A stretch of DNA of 64,000 nt from Sulfurimonas sp. (GCF_028694605.1 NZ_JAQVKP010000002.1:78009-142008), one strand, 5' to 3'. Counted from the stretch's first letter, positions 35,631 through 46,883 are shown. Notes: a model not told the origin generated them from the letters alone. Translations and numbers: made by a program.

Positions 35631-38600
35631 CTATGCTAGAAAATCTTGCAGCGCTTTTGAGGAGGACCATGAGTCGTTTTTCATTGCATCAAGAGCAAGG
35701 ATAAGCGCTCTTGCTGCACTTAATGTTGTAAAGTACGGGATATTTCTCTTTAAAACTTCTTGACGGATAACTACTGCATCTTTTTTGGATGTATTGTTGT
35801 CAGATGTATTAATTGCCATATCAATTGCATCGTTTTTCATACTGTCTTCGATATTTGGGCGACCTTCCGAGATTTTAAGCACCACTTCACACGGGATGCC
35901 TGCCTCTTCAATGACTGCTTGGGTACCTTTGGTTGCAACAAGTTTAAAACCGTGTCTATGCAGACCGCGCGCTATCTCAGGCGCATGCTTTTTGTCCGTA
36001 TCTACAAACGAGAGGAAACATGTTCCCTCTGTTACGATTCTGTTTCCTGCCGCAATCTGCGCTTTTGCAAAGCTGATGCCAAAGTTTGAGCTTATACCCA
36101 TAACTTCACCGGTTGACTTCATCTCAGGTCCCAGAACCAAATCCGCGCCATAGAGTTTATGGAATGGGAAAACTGCTTCTTTAACAGAGATATGCCCTTT
36201 TAGGCGTGGTTTTAAAAGTCCATTTTGCTCTTCGACAATGTTGTATTTGTCATAGTAAGCAAGTGCATCCCTGAGTGTCTCTCCCACCATAACGCGCGTT
36301 GCAACTTTTGCCAAAGGCATACCTGTCGCTTTGCTTACAAACGGAACGGTACGGCTTGCTCTTGGGTTTACTTCGATGAGATAAATTTCATTTTCATAAA
36401 TTGCATACTGAACATTCATAAGTCCTCGAACTCCAAGACCGAGTGCGATTGTTTTTGTCTGCTGCTCTACTTTGTCAATCATCTCTTTTGACAAGTTTAC
36501 CGGAGGAAGTGAACATGCGCTATCGCCTGAGTGGATTCCAGCCTCTTCGATATGTTGCATAACAGAGCCGATATAAACATCTTTGCCGTCGCAAATCGCA
36601 TCAACATCAAGCTCTATGGCTTGATCTAAAAATTTGTCTATAAGTACAGGTGCATTGTTTGAGATGGAGACGGCTAAGTCAATATACTGTCTTAGTTCGT
36701 TCTCACTATAAACGATTCTCATCCCACGACCGCCAAGAACAAATGATGGACGCACAAGTACCGGATAGCCTAGTTTTTCTGCAATAACAAAAGACTCCTC
36801 TTTTGTGCGAGCAAGTCCGTTTGCAGGCTGTTTTAGTCCATGGCTGTTTACGAAGTTGGAAAACTGCTCTCTATCTTCTGCCAGGTCAATTACATGAGAA
36901 GGTGTTCCTGCGATTTTTGCGCCTATTTGAGTTAAAGGGTTTGCTAGTTTAAGCGGAGTTTGACCGCCAAAGTGGACAATGATGCCGTCTGGGTTTTCAT
37001 TTTCAATCACCTCTCTTACATGCTCTAAATCAATCGGCTCAAAGTAGAGAACATCTGAAGTATCGTAGTCCGTTGAAACTGTTTCAGGGTTACAGTTGTA
37101 CATGATAGTCTCTATGCCCATTTCTTTAAGAGCAAAAGCCGCATGAACACAACAGTAGTCAAACTCTATACCTTGACCGATTCTATTTGGTCCGCCACCG
37201 ATAATAAGAACTTTTTTCTTATCGCTTGCTCTGTTTTTGACATTTGGCAATTTCGTAATGTTTGTCGTAGAGTAGAGGTATGGCGTAAGTGCTTCAAACT
37301 CTGCCGCACATGTATCGACTTCGTTATACTCCAAGTTTATGCTAAGTGCTTTTTTGGCTCTGTAAACATCCTCTTCAACTACTTTTTTATCTGAGTTTTG
37401 AGTGATAAGCTGCGCAATTCTCTTGTCAGAGAAACCGTCAACCTTAACGCTTCTCATAAATTCTGCATCGCCCAAGATGCTCTCGTTGATTGCTCCCTCG
37501 CTCTTTATAATCTCTTCTATCTGGTATAAAAACCATGGGTCGATGTTGCATGTCTCAAACATCTCTTCTACGCTCATACCGTGTCTAAAGCCCTCTGCAA
37601 CATAAAGCACTCTGTCTGCATTTGGACGGCGAATTTCGTGTTTGATAAAATCAAAATCAGCATCAATCGGATCAAATCCGCATAGTCCTGTCTCAAGTGA
37701 ACAGAGCGCTTTTTGGATTGACTCTTTAAAAGTACGCCCGATTGCCATTACTTCGCCGACACTTTTCATGCTTGTGCTGAGTGTGTTTTGCGCTTCAGGG
37801 AATTTTTCAAATGTAAAACGAGGAATTTTTGTGACAACGTAGTCAATTACCGGTTCAAATGACGCAGGAGTTCCCGTAATGTCGTTTGTGATTTCATCAA
37901 GCGTAAAGCCGACAGCCAAAAGAGTTGCAACTTTTGCGATAGGATAGCCTGTTGCCTTGGAAGCCAGAGCCGATGAGCGAGAAACACGAGGATTCATCTC
38001 GATAACTATCATACGCCCTGTTTTTGGGTTGATGGAGAACTGGACATTGCTTCCGCCCGTGTCAACGCCTATCTCTCTTAGGATATCAAAAGAAGCATTA
38101 CGCATTCTTTGGTACTCTTTGTCTGTAAGCGTCAACGCAGGAGCAACCGTGATAGAGTCACCAGTGTGAACGCCCATCGGGTCAAAGTTTTCGATAGAGC
38201 AGACGATGATGCAGTTATCAGCTTTGTCACGGATAACTTCCATCTCATACTCTTTCCATCCCAAAAGTGACTCTTCTATAAGGATTTCGGTAACAGGAGA
38301 TTCGTCAAGACCGCGTTTTGCAAGTTCTTTGAACTCATCCATGTTGTACGCAACACCGCTTCCTCCGCCTGCCAGAGTGAAAGATGCACGGATAATTATC
38401 GGAAAGCCGATTGTCTCGGCAGCTTTTAGTGCGTCATCCATGTTGTAGGCATACATCGAAAACGGCAAATCCATCCCGATTTTAATCATCGCTTCTTTGA
38501 ATGCTGAGCGGTCTTCGCCTTTATGGATAGCTTCAGGAGATGCACCTAAAAACTCCACTCCCTCAAGAAGTCCTTTTTCATACATTTTTGTAGCGACGTT

Positions 38601-38888
38601 AAGTGCTGTTTGTCCGCCCATTGTAGGAAGAACTGCATCGACTTTTTCATCTTTGATTATTTTTGCGATGATATCTTCTCTGATAGGCTCAATGTATGTT
38701 CTGTCTGCAAACTCAGGGTCTGTCATGATAGTAGCAGGGTTTGAGTTGATGAGAACTACGCGGTAACCCAACTCTTTTAGAGTTTTAACGGCTTGCGTAC
38801 CGGAGTAGTCAAATTCACAAGCTTGACCGATAATAATCGGACCTGAACCAATAAGTAAGATAGTGTGAATGTCGGTGCGTTTTGGCAT
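35631..38888 (-). CDS. carB: Carbamoyl-phosphate synthase large subunit
   Basis: 1085 aa, the full two-half ATP-grasp enzyme. Begins [20 protein letters not shown] and repeats the theme at about 555 ([19 protein letters not shown]). Each half has its ATP-grasp GGxGxGxxY-type loop ([11 protein letters not shown] and [11 protein letters not shown]) and an IEMNPR/IEVNPR metal site. The C-terminal allosteric MGS-like domain includes VATKGT. It makes carbamoyl phosphate for pyrimidines and arginine; carA is not in the window. AAAGG precedes the ATG and a TATAAT is 40 bp upstream. Confidence 0.98.
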   Translation of the reverse strand: MPKRTDIHTILLIGSGPIIIGQACEFDYSGTQAVKTLKELGYRVVLINSNPATIMTDPEFADRTYIEPIREDIIAKIIKDEKVDAVLPTMGGQTALNVATKMYEKGLLEGVEFLGASPEAIHKGEDRSAFKEAMIKIGMDLPFSMYAYNMDDALKAAETIGFPIIIRASFTLAGGGSGVAYNMDEFKELAKRGLDESPVTEILIEESLLGWKEYEMEVIRDKADNCIIVCSIENFDPMGVHTGDSITVAPALTLTDKEYQRMRNASFDILREIGVDTGGSNVQFSINPKTGRMIVIEMNPRVSRSSALASKATGYPIAKVATLLAVGFTLDEITNDITGTPASFEPVIDYVVTKIPRFTFEKFPEAQNTLSTSMKSVGEVMAIGRTFKESIQKALCSLETGLCGFDPIDADFDFIKHEIRRPNADRVLYVAEGFRHGMSVEEMFETCNIDPWFLYQIEEIIKSEGAINESILGDAEFMRSVKVDGFSDKRIAQLITQNSDKKVVEEDVYRAKKALSINLEYNEVDTCAAEFEALTPYLYSTTNITKLPNVKNRASDKKKVLIIGGGPNRIGQGIEFDYCCVHAAFALKEMGIETIMYNCNPETVSTDYDTSDVLYFEPIDLEHVREVIENENPDGIIVHFGGQTPLKLANPLTQIGAKIAGTPSHVIDLAEDREQFSNFVNSHGLKQPANGLARTKEESFVIAEKLGYPVLVRPSFVLGGRGMRIVYSENELRQYIDLAVSISNNAPVLIDKFLDQAIELDVDAICDGKDVYIGSVMQHIEEAGIHSGDSACSLPPVNLSKEMIDKVEQQTKTIALGLGVRGLMNVQYAIYENEIYLIEVNPRASRTVPFVSKATGMPLAKVATRVMVGETLRDALAYYDKYNIVEEQNGLLKPRLKGHISVKEAVFPFHKLYGADLVLGPEMKSTGEVMGISSNFGISFAKAQIAAGNRIVTEGTCFLSFVDTDKKHAPEIARGLHRHGFKLVATKGTQAVIEEAGIPCEVVLKISEGRPNIEDSMKNDAIDMAINTSDNNTSKKDAVVIRQEVLKRNIPYFTTLSAARALILALDAMKNDSWSSSKALQDFLA

Positions 38889-38926
38889 TGTTTACCTTTA
38901 ATATTTGTACATAAAAAAATTTGTAT

Positions 38927-38932
38927 ATTATA
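38927..38932 (-). promoter_or_regulatory. -10 element of carB
   Basis: Minus-strand TATAAT in the 71-bp gap between mreC and carB; predicted start near 38920. It suggests carB has its own promoter although mreC lies just upstream on the same strand with no clear terminator. Confidence 0.5.
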
Positions 38933-38959
38933 GGTAAAAAGCACTTAATCTTTGATGAG

Positions 38960-39727
38960 TTAGCGTACTTTTTTTATGATATGGAAGTAGTTTGGATTAT
39001 TGGCTTTATAGAAAGGCTCAACTACCGCGGTTTGATACCCTTGTGATTTTGTAACAGAGATAACTTTTCCAACATTCAAACCTTCAAAAAATATCTCATC
39101 AAGTCCGGAAGTTACAACTCTGTCTCCCTCTTGAATAAAAAACCATGCAGGGATAAATTTTACAATCAGATGGTTTGAATTATTTCCGTGTACGATACCG
39201 GGAGCTTTGTTTTCGCCTACATAAACGGCATAGGAACTTTTGACGTCACTGTTTAAAAGAGCCAAAGGTCTTTGGTTTTGAGAAATGACGATACCCGCAA
39301 CAAAGTTGTTATAAACAAGCCCGTATATACGTGAAGCGTTGTAATCATCCATATCAATCCACACTCTATTGTAATCGCCAAAAGCCTGATAAGAGATGGT
39401 TCTTACAAGCTCAACTTCATGGAGTGCTTGAAGCTTTGAGTGGTTCTCTAAAAAAAGGTTGTTTAGCTCAGAAGATAGTTGAGATATGACAAGATGATTG
39501 TTTTCATAAAGTTTGAGCTTCTCTTCAAGTTCGGCAATATGTGCTGCTTGAAAAAAATGTCTCTCAACTTGTTGTGCTACAAATGCAATGGATGTATGAT
39601 AATGAGATTTTATGCCATTAAGCAGAGATAAAAAAGGGGATTGTATAGTATTTGTGTAGTAGAGTGCACCCATAATGAGTGCAATCATCATTAAAAAAAA
39701 GCTAAGAAGCCCCTTATTCATTTTCAA
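38960..39727 (-). CDS. mreC: Rod-shape protein MreC
   Basis: 255 aa. One N-terminal transmembrane helix (about 7-24), a coiled-coil (about 55-100, including HIAELEEKLKLYENN) and a periplasmic beta domain ending with GLDEIFFEGLNVGKVISV. MreC links cytoplasmic MreB to peptidoglycan synthases in the elongasome. It overlaps the end of mreB by 14 bp. No mreD follows; carB comes next. Confidence 0.92.
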   Translation of the reverse strand: MKMNKGLLSFFLMMIALIMGALYYTNTIQSPFLSLLNGIKSHYHTSIAFVAQQVERHFFQAAHIAELEEKLKLYENNHLVISQLSSELNNLFLENHSKLQALHEVELVRTISYQAFGDYNRVWIDMDDYNASRIYGLVYNNFVAGIVISQNQRPLALLNSDVKSSYAVYVGENKAPGIVHGNNSNHLIVKFIPAWFFIQEGDRVVTSGLDEIFFEGLNVGKVISVTKSQGYQTAVVEPFYKANNPNYFHIIKKVR

Positions 39728-40751
39728 AAAGTTCTTGTAGTAAATCTATCTCTTCAAGTGCGCGTCCCGTACCGCGTGCAACTGCAAGAAGCGGTTCGTC
39801 TGCGACATAAACAGGAATTTTAATAATATCCGCAAGATATTTGTCAAGCTTTCGAATAAGCGCTCCGCCGCCTGTAAGGATAATTCCGTGGTTTACGATG
39901 TCTCCGGCAAGATCCGGCGGCATCTGCTCCAGTACGTCACGAAGCGCTTCCGCAATCTCTTTAAGAGGCTCTTTCATTGCCTCTCTTGCATCTTCCGAAG
40001 TCAATTCAACGGTGCTTAAGAGTCCCTCGACTTGGTCTCTTCCCGTAATAATCATATGCAGCTCTTCTTCAAGTGGCACCGCTGTACCTATGTTTATTTT
40101 AATCTCCTCAGCGATACGCTCCCCGATAAGAAGATTGTACTTTCTTCTGATATAGTTAACGATAGCAAGGTCTATCTTATCTCCCGCCGTTCTTATTGAT
40201 TTGGAGAGTACAAGTCCGCCCAAAGAGACAACTCCTATTTCAGTCGTGCCCCCGCCGATATCAACAACTAAGTTTCCTTGTGGCTCACGTATGTCAACTC
40301 CTGCTCCGATTGCCGCTGCCATAGGCTCTTCAATCAGATAGACCTCTCTTGCTCCGGCGCTTAGAGCTGATTCGCGAACTGCTTTTCGCTCAACCTGCGT
40401 TAAGCCGTATGGAACACAGATGATGATTCTAGGACTGATAAGATAGCTTCTTCCATGCGCTTTTTCGATGAACTTTCGTATCATCTTCTCTGTCATGTCA
40501 AAGTCTGCTATGACACCATCACGCATCGGGCGAATCGCTTTTATGTTACCCGGGGTTTTACCTACCATCTCTTTGGCTTCGTGTCCTACTGCCAAAACTC
40601 TTTGCTGTCCGAATTTGCCTGTTTTTACTGCAACAACCGATGGCTCATTAATGATGATGCCGCGTCCTTTTGCTATGACGATAGTATTTGCCGTTCCTAA
40701 GTCTATGGATAAGTCGTTTGAAAAAAGACCGATTAGTTTGTTAAATATCAT
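39714..40751 (-). CDS. mreB: Rod-shape actin MreB
   Basis: 345 aa actin-fold ATPase that forms membrane-associated filaments directing side-wall growth. Phosphate-1 loop [12 protein letters not shown] near the start, then [18 protein letters not shown] (phosphate-2), and [13 protein letters not shown] (adenosine motif). 9 bp separate it from clpX, so it is in the fabZ-lpxA-clpX-mreBC operon. Confidence 0.98.
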   Translation of the reverse strand: MIFNKLIGLFSNDLSIDLGTANTIVIAKGRGIIINEPSVVAVKTGKFGQQRVLAVGHEAKEMVGKTPGNIKAIRPMRDGVIADFDMTEKMIRKFIEKAHGRSYLISPRIIICVPYGLTQVERKAVRESALSAGAREVYLIEEPMAAAIGAGVDIREPQGNLVVDIGGGTTEIGVVSLGGLVLSKSIRTAGDKIDLAIVNYIRRKYNLLIGERIAEEIKINIGTAVPLEEELHMIITGRDQVEGLLSTVELTSEDAREAMKEPLKEIAEALRDVLEQMPPDLAGDIVNHGIILTGGGALIRKLDKYLADIIKIPVYVADEPLLAVARGTGRALEEIDLLQELFENE

Positions 40752-40760
40752 TATCTTACC

Positions 40761-42005
40761 TTATGCACTCTGCTTGGAGTGTTTTTTTATATATATAGGA
40801 GCTTCTCCGCCGTCAATTACCGCTTTTGTAACTAAAACTTCATACCCGCTGTATTCAGGAAGTTCGTACATGATGTCAATCATGTTTTCTTCCAAAATTG
40901 CGCGAAGACCGCGGGCGCCCGTTTTTCTTTTGAGAGATTTCGCAGCTATGGCTCTGAGTGCTTCATCTTCAAAATTAAGCTCTACGTTGTCAATAGAGAA
41001 GAGTTTTTTGTACTGTTTAATAATAGAGTTCTTAGGTTCAGTGAGGATGCGTACCATATCATCTTCCGTGATTTCGTTAAGTGAAGCAATGATAGGAAGT
41101 CGCCCGACCAGTTCAGGGATAAGACCAAAGCTTACCAAATCATCGGGTTCTACCGTGTCATAACTCATTTTTTGCTCTTTTTTGCTCTTTTTTTCCTGCC
41201 CAAAACCTAAAACATTTTCGCCTTGTTTTTTCTTGAGTATCTCATCAAGTCCGTCAAATGCACCGCCGCAGATAAAAAGAATACCGGTTGTGTCGATGGC
41301 TATGAACTCTTGGTTTGGATGTTTGCGTCCGCCTTTTGGCGGAATGTTGACAACAGAACCCTCAATAATCTTTAAAAGCGCTTGTTGTACTCCTTCGCCT
41401 GAAACATCACGGGTGATGGAGCGGTTTTCGCTCATGCGAGAAATCTTGTCTATCTCATCGATAAAAACTATGCCTCTTTGAGCTTTTTGTACATCGCCGT
41501 CTGCTGCTTGAAGTAGTTTTGTCAAGATGTTTTCTACATCCTCGCCGACATAGCCGGCTTCAGTCAGGCTTGTGGCATCTGCTATGGCGATAGGAACATT
41601 GAGCACTCTGGCGATTGTTTGCGCCATAAGCGTTTTGCCGCTTCCTGTCGGTCCGATAAGCAAGACGTTTGATTTTGCTATCTCCGTATCATCATTTTTT
41701 ACGTCATGTGTCTTAAAGATTCTTTTGTAGTGATTATAGACTGCAACGCTAAGAAGCTTTCTTGCTCTCTCCTGCCCGATGATGTAGTCTGCCAAAAAAG
41801 CATCCAGCTCTTTTGGTGTCATCAACTCGCCCTCTGCTCCGTCAAAATCACTCTCTTTTGATGATGCGTGGAGTTTGTCATCCCCAAACATTATTTTATA
41901 AGCAGAGATGACACAATTTTTGCAGATATAGACGCCGTTTCCTGCTATAAGGGGATTGGTGTCGCTTTCATGTGCATTACAAAAGCTGCATGTTCTAAAA
42001 ATCAT
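40761..42005 (-). CDS. clpX: ATP-dependent Clp protease ATP-binding subunit ClpX
   Basis: 414 aa. N-terminal zinc finger CSFCN...CKNC (about 6-36), AAA+ core with Walker [15 protein letters not shown], Walker [11 protein letters not shown], the pore-loop region after [10 protein letters not shown], and sensor-2 [14 protein letters not shown]. The IGF-type loop that docks ClpP is probably the FGQEKK neighbourhood. Unfoldase hexamer. It overlaps lpxA by 4 bp. Confidence 0.97.
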   Translation of the reverse strand: MIFRTCSFCNAHESDTNPLIAGNGVYICKNCVISAYKIMFGDDKLHASSKESDFDGAEGELMTPKELDAFLADYIIGQERARKLLSVAVYNHYKRIFKTHDVKNDDTEIAKSNVLLIGPTGSGKTLMAQTIARVLNVPIAIADATSLTEAGYVGEDVENILTKLLQAADGDVQKAQRGIVFIDEIDKISRMSENRSITRDVSGEGVQQALLKIIEGSVVNIPPKGGRKHPNQEFIAIDTTGILFICGGAFDGLDEILKKKQGENVLGFGQEKKSKKEQKMSYDTVEPDDLVSFGLIPELVGRLPIIASLNEITEDDMVRILTEPKNSIIKQYKKLFSIDNVELNFEDEALRAIAAKSLKRKTGARGLRAILEENMIDIMYELPEYSGYEVLVTKAVIDGGEAPIYIKKHSKQSA

Positions 42006-42787
42006 AGATGTTTCCTTTCATACGGAATACCGCGTTTTGTTTTAAGAACAAAGTTGCAAAGAGATTGCACATGGTAGTTCGTTGTTTTTTCAAGAAGCTC
42101 GTTTGCGACATCTTTTAAAGGTTTTCCTGCCTCAAAAAGCTCTTTGTATGCGTGTTTTATCTCGTCAATTTCTTCTCTGTCTATATTGCGTCTTAGACCC
42201 GTGAGGTTTAGTCCTCTGAGCGTTGCGCGGTTGCCTTCTGCCATACAAAACGGCGGAACATCTTGGGCAAGTGCAGAAGCACCGGCTATCATTGCATATT
42301 CGCCTATATGTACAAACTGATGGATAGGCGTCATACCGCCGATAACGGCATAGTCGCCCATCTCGACGTGTCCGGCAAGTGTTGCCGCATTTGCAAGGAT
42401 GCAGTGGTTGCCGATGATAACATCATGCCCGATATGGACATATCCCATAAAAAGGTTGTGCGAACCGATGATAGTTTTGCCGCCGCCGCCTTTTGTTCCA
42501 GGGTTAAAGAGAGTAAACTCTCTGATTTTATTGTTGTCGCCGATGATAAGCTCTACATCTTCTCCCGCAAACTTTAAATCTTGCGGCTGTGAACCGATAA
42601 CTGCATGTGAAAAGATATGGTTGTTTTTGCCGATGGTTGTTTTGCCGTAGATACAGCTGCTTTGTTCTATCTTTGTTCCATCGCCTATGGTTGCATCTTT
42701 GGAGATAAAGCAGTATGCTCCGATTTCAACGTCGCTGCCTAAATTTGCGCCATCTTCGATGATGGCTAATGGGGATATTTTGCTCAT
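42002..42787 (-). CDS. lpxA: UDP-N-acetylglucosamine acyltransferase
   Basis: 261 aa left-handed parallel beta-helix enzyme that adds the first acyl chain in lipid A synthesis. Hexapeptide repeats run through about residues 5-190 (for example [17 protein letters not shown] and [29 protein letters not shown]), with the catalytic His in the [13 protein letters not shown] segment. A helical tail starts near 195. It shares its first base with the last base of the fabZ frame, a usual pairing. Confidence 0.96.
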   Translation of the reverse strand: MSKISPLAIIEDGANLGSDVEIGAYCFISKDATIGDGTKIEQSSCIYGKTTIGKNNHIFSHAVIGSQPQDLKFAGEDVELIIGDNNKIREFTLFNPGTKGGGGKTIIGSHNLFMGYVHIGHDVIIGNHCILANAATLAGHVEMGDYAVIGGMTPIHQFVHIGEYAMIAGASALAQDVPPFCMAEGNRATLRGLNLTGLRRNIDREEIDEIKHAYKELFEAGKPLKDVANELLEKTTNYHVQSLCNFVLKTKRGIPYERKHL

Positions 42788-43236
42788 TATTTATCTACTA
42801 TCATGGCTTTGAGTTCAGCTTCCGATACCAAAACATCATCGACATAAGCTTTGCCCTCAAGTACCCAAATCTGACCTTTGTTTTTTATGACACTGATGCG
42901 GTACTCAAGTCTGTCGCCCGGCTTTACCGGAGCACGGAATTTTGCTCTGTCTATACTCATAAAGTAAACAACTTTGTTCGCTGCCTCTTCTTCAGTCATG
43001 CTGCCCATGCTTTTAAATGCCAAGATGCCGCCTGCTTGTGCCATGCCTTCTAGTATCATAACACCCGGATAAATAGGGTGTCCCGGAAAATGTCCTTGAA
43101 AAACATTGTCGCCGATAGTAACATTTTTAAATCCGATAAGAGATTCGTTCTCTTTTATCTCGGTAACTCTGTCAAGCAGTAAAAAAGGGTAGCGGTGGGG
43201 TATAATTTTTTGAATTTCAGTAACATCCATAATCAT
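42787..43236 (-). CDS. fabZ: 3-hydroxyacyl-ACP dehydratase
   Basis: 149 aa hot-dog fold enzyme of type II fatty acid synthesis. The motif [11 protein letters not shown] and [20 protein letters not shown] contain the active-site His and Glu. AAGG precedes the ATG. First gene of the fabZ-lpxA-clpX-mreB-mreC operon; its product shares 3-hydroxyacyl-ACP with LpxA. Confidence 0.97.
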   Translation of the reverse strand: MIMDVTEIQKIIPHRYPFLLLDRVTEIKENESLIGFKNVTIGDNVFQGHFPGHPIYPGVMILEGMAQAGGILAFKSMGSMTEEEAANKVVYFMSIDRAKFRAPVKPGDRLEYRISVIKNKGQIWVLEGKAYVDDVLVSEAELKAMIVDK

Positions 43237-43284
43237 AGAAAGAAAGCCTTTATAAAATTTTTGGCTATTCTAGCTAAAAAAAGA

Positions 43285-44367
43285 TTATAGAAGGATTATT
43301 TTTTCTTGCACATCTTCATATACTTTTGCGTCAAGCTCTATAAAAAGTTTTGATGAGGGGATGGTATCGACGATAATAACAGGGCTTAAATCATAAGGTG
43401 TATTTGTCAATATGTTGCGAAAAAAGAGCTCTTTTTCTATGGATAGCACGCTAAATAGAAGCTCTTTGACACTTTTGTAGTGTGTGTTGCATGCTGTGTT
43501 AAAAAACTCAAGTGTGACAAATTTTATCTCTTCGCGGTTGAAATAGTGGATGTTGTTGTGTGAAAATTCTATCTTTCCCTCTGCTTTTTTTCTTGGAAGC
43601 GTGGAGTAAAAAAGAGCATAGGCCGGGATGACTTCCTCTTTGTTTACGGTAATTTTAAAGTTAAACTGACGATAGTTTAAAAACTTCTCTTTGATGATTT
43701 TGTAGGGCTTGTTTTGCTCTTCAAGTGCGCATCTCTGCTCATACATCTCAAGGCGCTCTTCTATGGATGCGGGAAGTGTTTGGTTGGAGATAGGCGAGAA
43801 CATCTCGTCCATCAGCCGCTCTTGGGATTCTCGCTGAATGGTAAGTCCATAGATACATCCGCAATAGTCTTGGCGATATAGCTGCTCCTCTTTGCTTACA
43901 CGGCTCTGCTCGCTTGTTCCGCCGTTTGTGCGGTAATCAAAAGAGATAAACTCTATACCGTGTTTTTGAAAAAATAATTCACCGCTTTTTTTGAGCTGCT
44001 CTTGAGATTTGAGAGGGCTGACCAGCAATGAGGTGGTAAAGCTCTTTTCGCCTAGCTCAAGCGCTTTTTGTGCCGTGACTTCAAAGCGTTTGTCAAAACA
44101 GACCTCGCATCTTTTGCCTTTTTCCGGTTCATTTTCCAAACCACGCACTGCTTGCATCCATGCTTCAAAGTCGTAAGCTCCCTCAAGGAGTTCAATGCCC
44201 AGTTTTTTGCATGAGCGCTCTACATCCAGCAGACGCAGTCGGTATTCGGAATAGGGGTGGATATTTGGGTCATAGAAGAAGCCGATAAGCTTCTCCTGCG
44301 GGTAGTCGCGTTGCAGTTTTTCTAAAAAAAAGTGTGAATCAACACTGCAACAGATATGTACTAGCAT
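43285..44367 (-). CDS. queH: Epoxyqueuosine reductase QueH
   Basis: 360 aa (DUF208). Conserved Cys pairs lie at HICCSVDSHFF (residues 6-7), CEVCFDKRFE (about 87-90) and DYCGCIYGL (about 170), the [4Fe-4S]/metal ligands in QueH. It carries out the last step of queuosine synthesis in tRNA, replacing QueG. It is longer than minimal QueH (~200 aa): the C-terminal ~150 residues are an additional domain of unknown role. Follows the cyclophilin gene by 13 bp. Confidence 0.88.
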   Translation of the reverse strand: MLVHICCSVDSHFFLEKLQRDYPQEKLIGFFYDPNIHPYSEYRLRLLDVERSCKKLGIELLEGAYDFEAWMQAVRGLENEPEKGKRCEVCFDKRFEVTAQKALELGEKSFTTSLLVSPLKSQEQLKKSGELFFQKHGIEFISFDYRTNGGTSEQSRVSKEEQLYRQDYCGCIYGLTIQRESQERLMDEMFSPISNQTLPASIEERLEMYEQRCALEEQNKPYKIIKEKFLNYRQFNFKITVNKEEVIPAYALFYSTLPRKKAEGKIEFSHNNIHYFNREEIKFVTLEFFNTACNTHYKSVKELLFSVLSIEKELFFRNILTNTPYDLSPVIIVDTIPSSKLFIELDAKVYEDVQEKIILL

Positions 44368-44380
44368 TTAGTATGCGGTT

Positions 44381-44884
44381 TTATGAACGAGCTTCAAAAA
44401 TCTCAATCGAGTTGATACCGTCTTGCATTTTTATACTATCAAGAGTTGCAAAACTCTCGGCGTCATCTTTTTCAATCGCTCCAAAAACAGTGTGAACGCC
44501 ATCAAGATGCGGTGTTGCAACAAAAGTGATGAAGAACTGGCTTCCGCCCGTATTTGGTCCGGCGTGTGCCATAGAGATGACGCCTCTTCTGTGTTTTGTG
44601 ACATTTGTTTTTGTCTCGCATGGGATAGCCCAGTCCGGTCCGCCCGTACCTGTGCCGTATGGACAGCCGCCTTGTGCCATAAATCCCGGGATAACACGGT
44701 GAAAATTAAGACCGTTGTAAAAACCTGACTCTGCTAAGTGTGCGAAGTTTGCTACAGTGTTTGGAGCCTCCTCAGGAAGAAGTTTTAACCAGATGTCGCC
44801 TTTGCTCGTTGCTATTTTTGCCCATTGAAGTTTGCTGACCTCTGCGTCTGTGAGTTCATATCGTCTTAGTTTTTTGCCAAACAT
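44381..44884 (-). CDS. Cyclophilin-type peptidyl-prolyl isomerase
   Basis: 167 aa. Core motif [13 protein letters not shown] and [23 protein letters not shown] define a cyclophilin. No signal peptide, so it acts in the cytoplasm as PpiB-like enzymes do. It starts 44 bp from the divergent histidine-kinase gene. Confidence 0.95.
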   Translation of the reverse strand: MFGKKLRRYELTDAEVSKLQWAKIATSKGDIWLKLLPEEAPNTVANFAHLAESGFYNGLNFHRVIPGFMAQGGCPYGTGTGGPDWAIPCETKTNVTKHRRGVISMAHAGPNTGGSQFFITFVATPHLDGVHTVFGAIEKDDAESFATLDSIKMQDGINSIEIFEARS

Positions 44885-44915
44885 TTTTTACCTTTTAAAA
44901 AAAATTGCATTATTA

Positions 44916-44921
44916 TATAAT
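44916..44921 (+). promoter_or_regulatory. -10 element of the histidine kinase gene (leaderless)
   Basis: TATAAT ends 7 bp before the ATG at 44929, so transcription should start at about the A of the start codon. There is no Shine-Dalgarno sequence (CTCAAAC precedes ATG). Confidence 0.6.
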
Positions 44922-44928
44922 CTCAAAC

Positions 44929-46146
44929 ATGAAAATAAAGTCACTCTTTCAAAATATTACCATCAAGCAGGCAGACATCTTTACGATACTGGTTGTTTTT
45001 TTCTTCACCATGGTCTTTGTGGGTGTTTTGGTAGAAGAGATGTACAAAGATTATGAGAGAGCGCTTGAGCAGAGTTCTGCTGTAAAAAGTTCCGAGCTCC
45101 CAAGCAATGTGATTTTAAAACAAAATCAAAAAAAACTAAAATCGCTTCTCGTCAAAACGGTTTTAGCTATTATTACCCTCTCTTTTATCATCTTTGCCAT
45201 CTTTTTGGGACTCAATACGCTTTTTAGCAAACTGCTGCAAAGAGATACCCAGACATTTTTGGATGCGCTTAAAAATGCTCTGGATATGGAAGAACCTATC
45301 AGTTCTAAAAATATATTTTTTCAAGATTTTAGAGAGATGACCGGATATGCCAATGAGATGGTTGCAAAGATAAATGAGCAAAAAAAGAGCCTAAAAGAAC
45401 TTAATTTAGGACTTGAAGAGAGAGTGAAGAATAAGACGGCAGCCCTTTTGGAGATAAATAAAAATCTTGAAGCAGAGAAGATTTTTTCACAAGAGCTTCT
45501 CAAATCGCAAAAGGAGTTTTTGCGTTATACAGTCCATGAGACAAATACGCCATTGAGCGTGATACTTACGAGTATGGAACTTTATCTTATGAAACATCCA
45601 AAAGATAGGCAGCTCTCCAAAATCGAAGCGGCGACGAAAAATATCTTTAGTATCTATGATGACTTGAGCTACCTTGTCAAAAAAGATCATATAGAGTATA
45701 AAAGAACTGTTGTTAATCTTAACAATTTTATAAGCAGCAGGGTTGATTTTTTCCGTGATGTGGCGGTGTTTTCGCTTTTGGAGCTACTTTACCATGCGCC
45801 GCAGGAGCAGCTTTATATCCATTTTAATGAAACGAAACTTCAGCGCATCATCGACAACACACTTACAAATGCCATCAAATACACACTTCCAAATGAAAAA
45901 GTAGATGTAACACTGCTGCAAGTCGGTACTTTTGCGGAGTTTGTGGTAAGCTCCAAATCAAAGACGATTCAGGATACAGATAGAGTTTTTGACGCCTACT
46001 ACCGAGAAGAGAAAGCAAAAGAGGGTTTTGGACTGGGACTAAGACTTGTTAAGAGCATTTGTGAAGAAGAGGGAGTCGGTGTGAGTGTTGCCTCTGATGC
46101 GTTGCTTACTACATTTCGCTACAGATTTCAAGTGATGGGGGAGTGA
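44929..46146 (+). CDS. Sensor histidine kinase of the acetate module
   Basis: 405 aa. TM1 at about 17-38, a short periplasmic stretch, TM2 at about 75-98, a HAMP-like linker and coiled coil. The DHp box is FLRYTVHETNTPLSVI (phospho-His about 200), then the ATPase N-box TLTNAIKYTLP and G-box GFGLGLRLVKSI. With so small a periplasmic loop the signal may be sensed in the membrane. The stop overlaps the ATG of the response regulator. The pair lies directly upstream of the porin and ActP genes and probably controls them. Confidence 0.88.
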   Translation: MKIKSLFQNITIKQADIFTILVVFFFTMVFVGVLVEEMYKDYERALEQSSAVKSSELPSNVILKQNQKKLKSLLVKTVLAIITLSFIIFAIFLGLNTLFSKLLQRDTQTFLDALKNALDMEEPISSKNIFFQDFREMTGYANEMVAKINEQKKSLKELNLGLEERVKNKTAALLEINKNLEAEKIFSQELLKSQKEFLRYTVHETNTPLSVILTSMELYLMKHPKDRQLSKIEAATKNIFSIYDDLSYLVKKDHIEYKRTVVNLNNFISSRVDFFRDVAVFSLLELLYHAPQEQLYIHFNETKLQRIIDNTLTNAIKYTLPNEKVDVTLLQVGTFAEFVVSSKSKTIQDTDRVFDAYYREEKAKEGFGLGLRLVKSICEEEGVGVSVASDALLTTFRYRFQVMGE

Positions 46147-46802
46147 TGAAGATACTTCTGTTAGAAGATGAAGTAATGCTCAATGAATCTATCAGTGAGT
46201 ATCTGGAATCAGAGGGACATCAGGTAGAGAGTTTTTTTAACGGACTTGATGCGCTTCATGCCATACAAGAGCGCTCTTATGATTTGCTTGTCCTAGATAT
46301 TACAGTTCCGGGGCTTGATGGGCTCTCTTTTTTAGAGAAGATTCATGAACTCAAAATCCATACAAACGCTATCTATATCAGCGCACTTGTTGACATAGAA
46401 GATATCTCCCGTGCTTATGATTTGGGGTGTCATGACTACTTAAAAAAACCGTTTCATCTCAAAGAACTCTCCTTGAGGGTAGATAGAATTAAAATAGCTC
46501 AAGAGACTCCAAGAGTACATCTCCGCCTCTCTAAAAACTACAGCTACAACCAAGAACACTCCACGCTTCTTTTCAGCCAAGAACCTCAAATCCTTACCAA
46601 ACGCCAATCCCAAATCATCGACCTTCTATCAAGAAACCGCGGACGCATCGTCGATTTTGAGCAGTTTCAAGAGTATGTCTGGAGTGACCAGATGGTGGAC
46701 AACGCCACCATCCGAGCAGAGATTAACCGCCTCAAAAAAAATCTCAAAGAGGATTTTATCATCAATGTGCGGGGGATGGGGTATATGGTAGATAAACCGT
46801 AG
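46146..46802 (+). CDS. OmpR/PhoB-family response regulator
   Basis: 219 aa. The receiver has LLLEDEVMLNESI, phospho-acceptor Asp in DLLVLDITVPGLDG and LKKPF. The C-terminal winged helix (about 130-219) includes LTKRQSQIIDLLSRNRGRIV and WSDQMVDNATIRAEINRLRK-like recognition sequence. The ATG overlaps the kinase stop (TGATG). A 10-bp-phased direct repeat in the next intergenic region is a candidate binding site. Confidence 0.93.
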   Translation: MKILLLEDEVMLNESISEYLESEGHQVESFFNGLDALHAIQERSYDLLVLDITVPGLDGLSFLEKIHELKIHTNAIYISALVDIEDISRAYDLGCHDYLKKPFHLKELSLRVDRIKIAQETPRVHLRLSKNYSYNQEHSTLLFSQEPQILTKRQSQIIDLLSRNRGRIVDFEQFQEYVWSDQMVDNATIRAEINRLKKNLKEDFIINVRGMGYMVDKP

Positions 46803-46863
46803 AACTGTTTTCCCAAAATCCATCTGTTACCTTTTCACACATATTTTCTCATAAAAGAGGCTC

Positions 46864-46883
46864 TTTGTGTAAATTTGTGTAGA
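46864..46883 (+). promoter_or_regulatory. Tandem 10-bp direct repeat, candidate OmpR-type operator
   Basis: TTTGTGTAAA followed immediately by TTTGTGTAGA, 9 of 10 positions... eight identical with one-turn phasing, as OmpR/PhoB dimers prefer. It is 66 bp upstream of the porin ATG; TGCTATTTTT at about 46896-46905 may be the extended -10. Confidence 0.5.
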
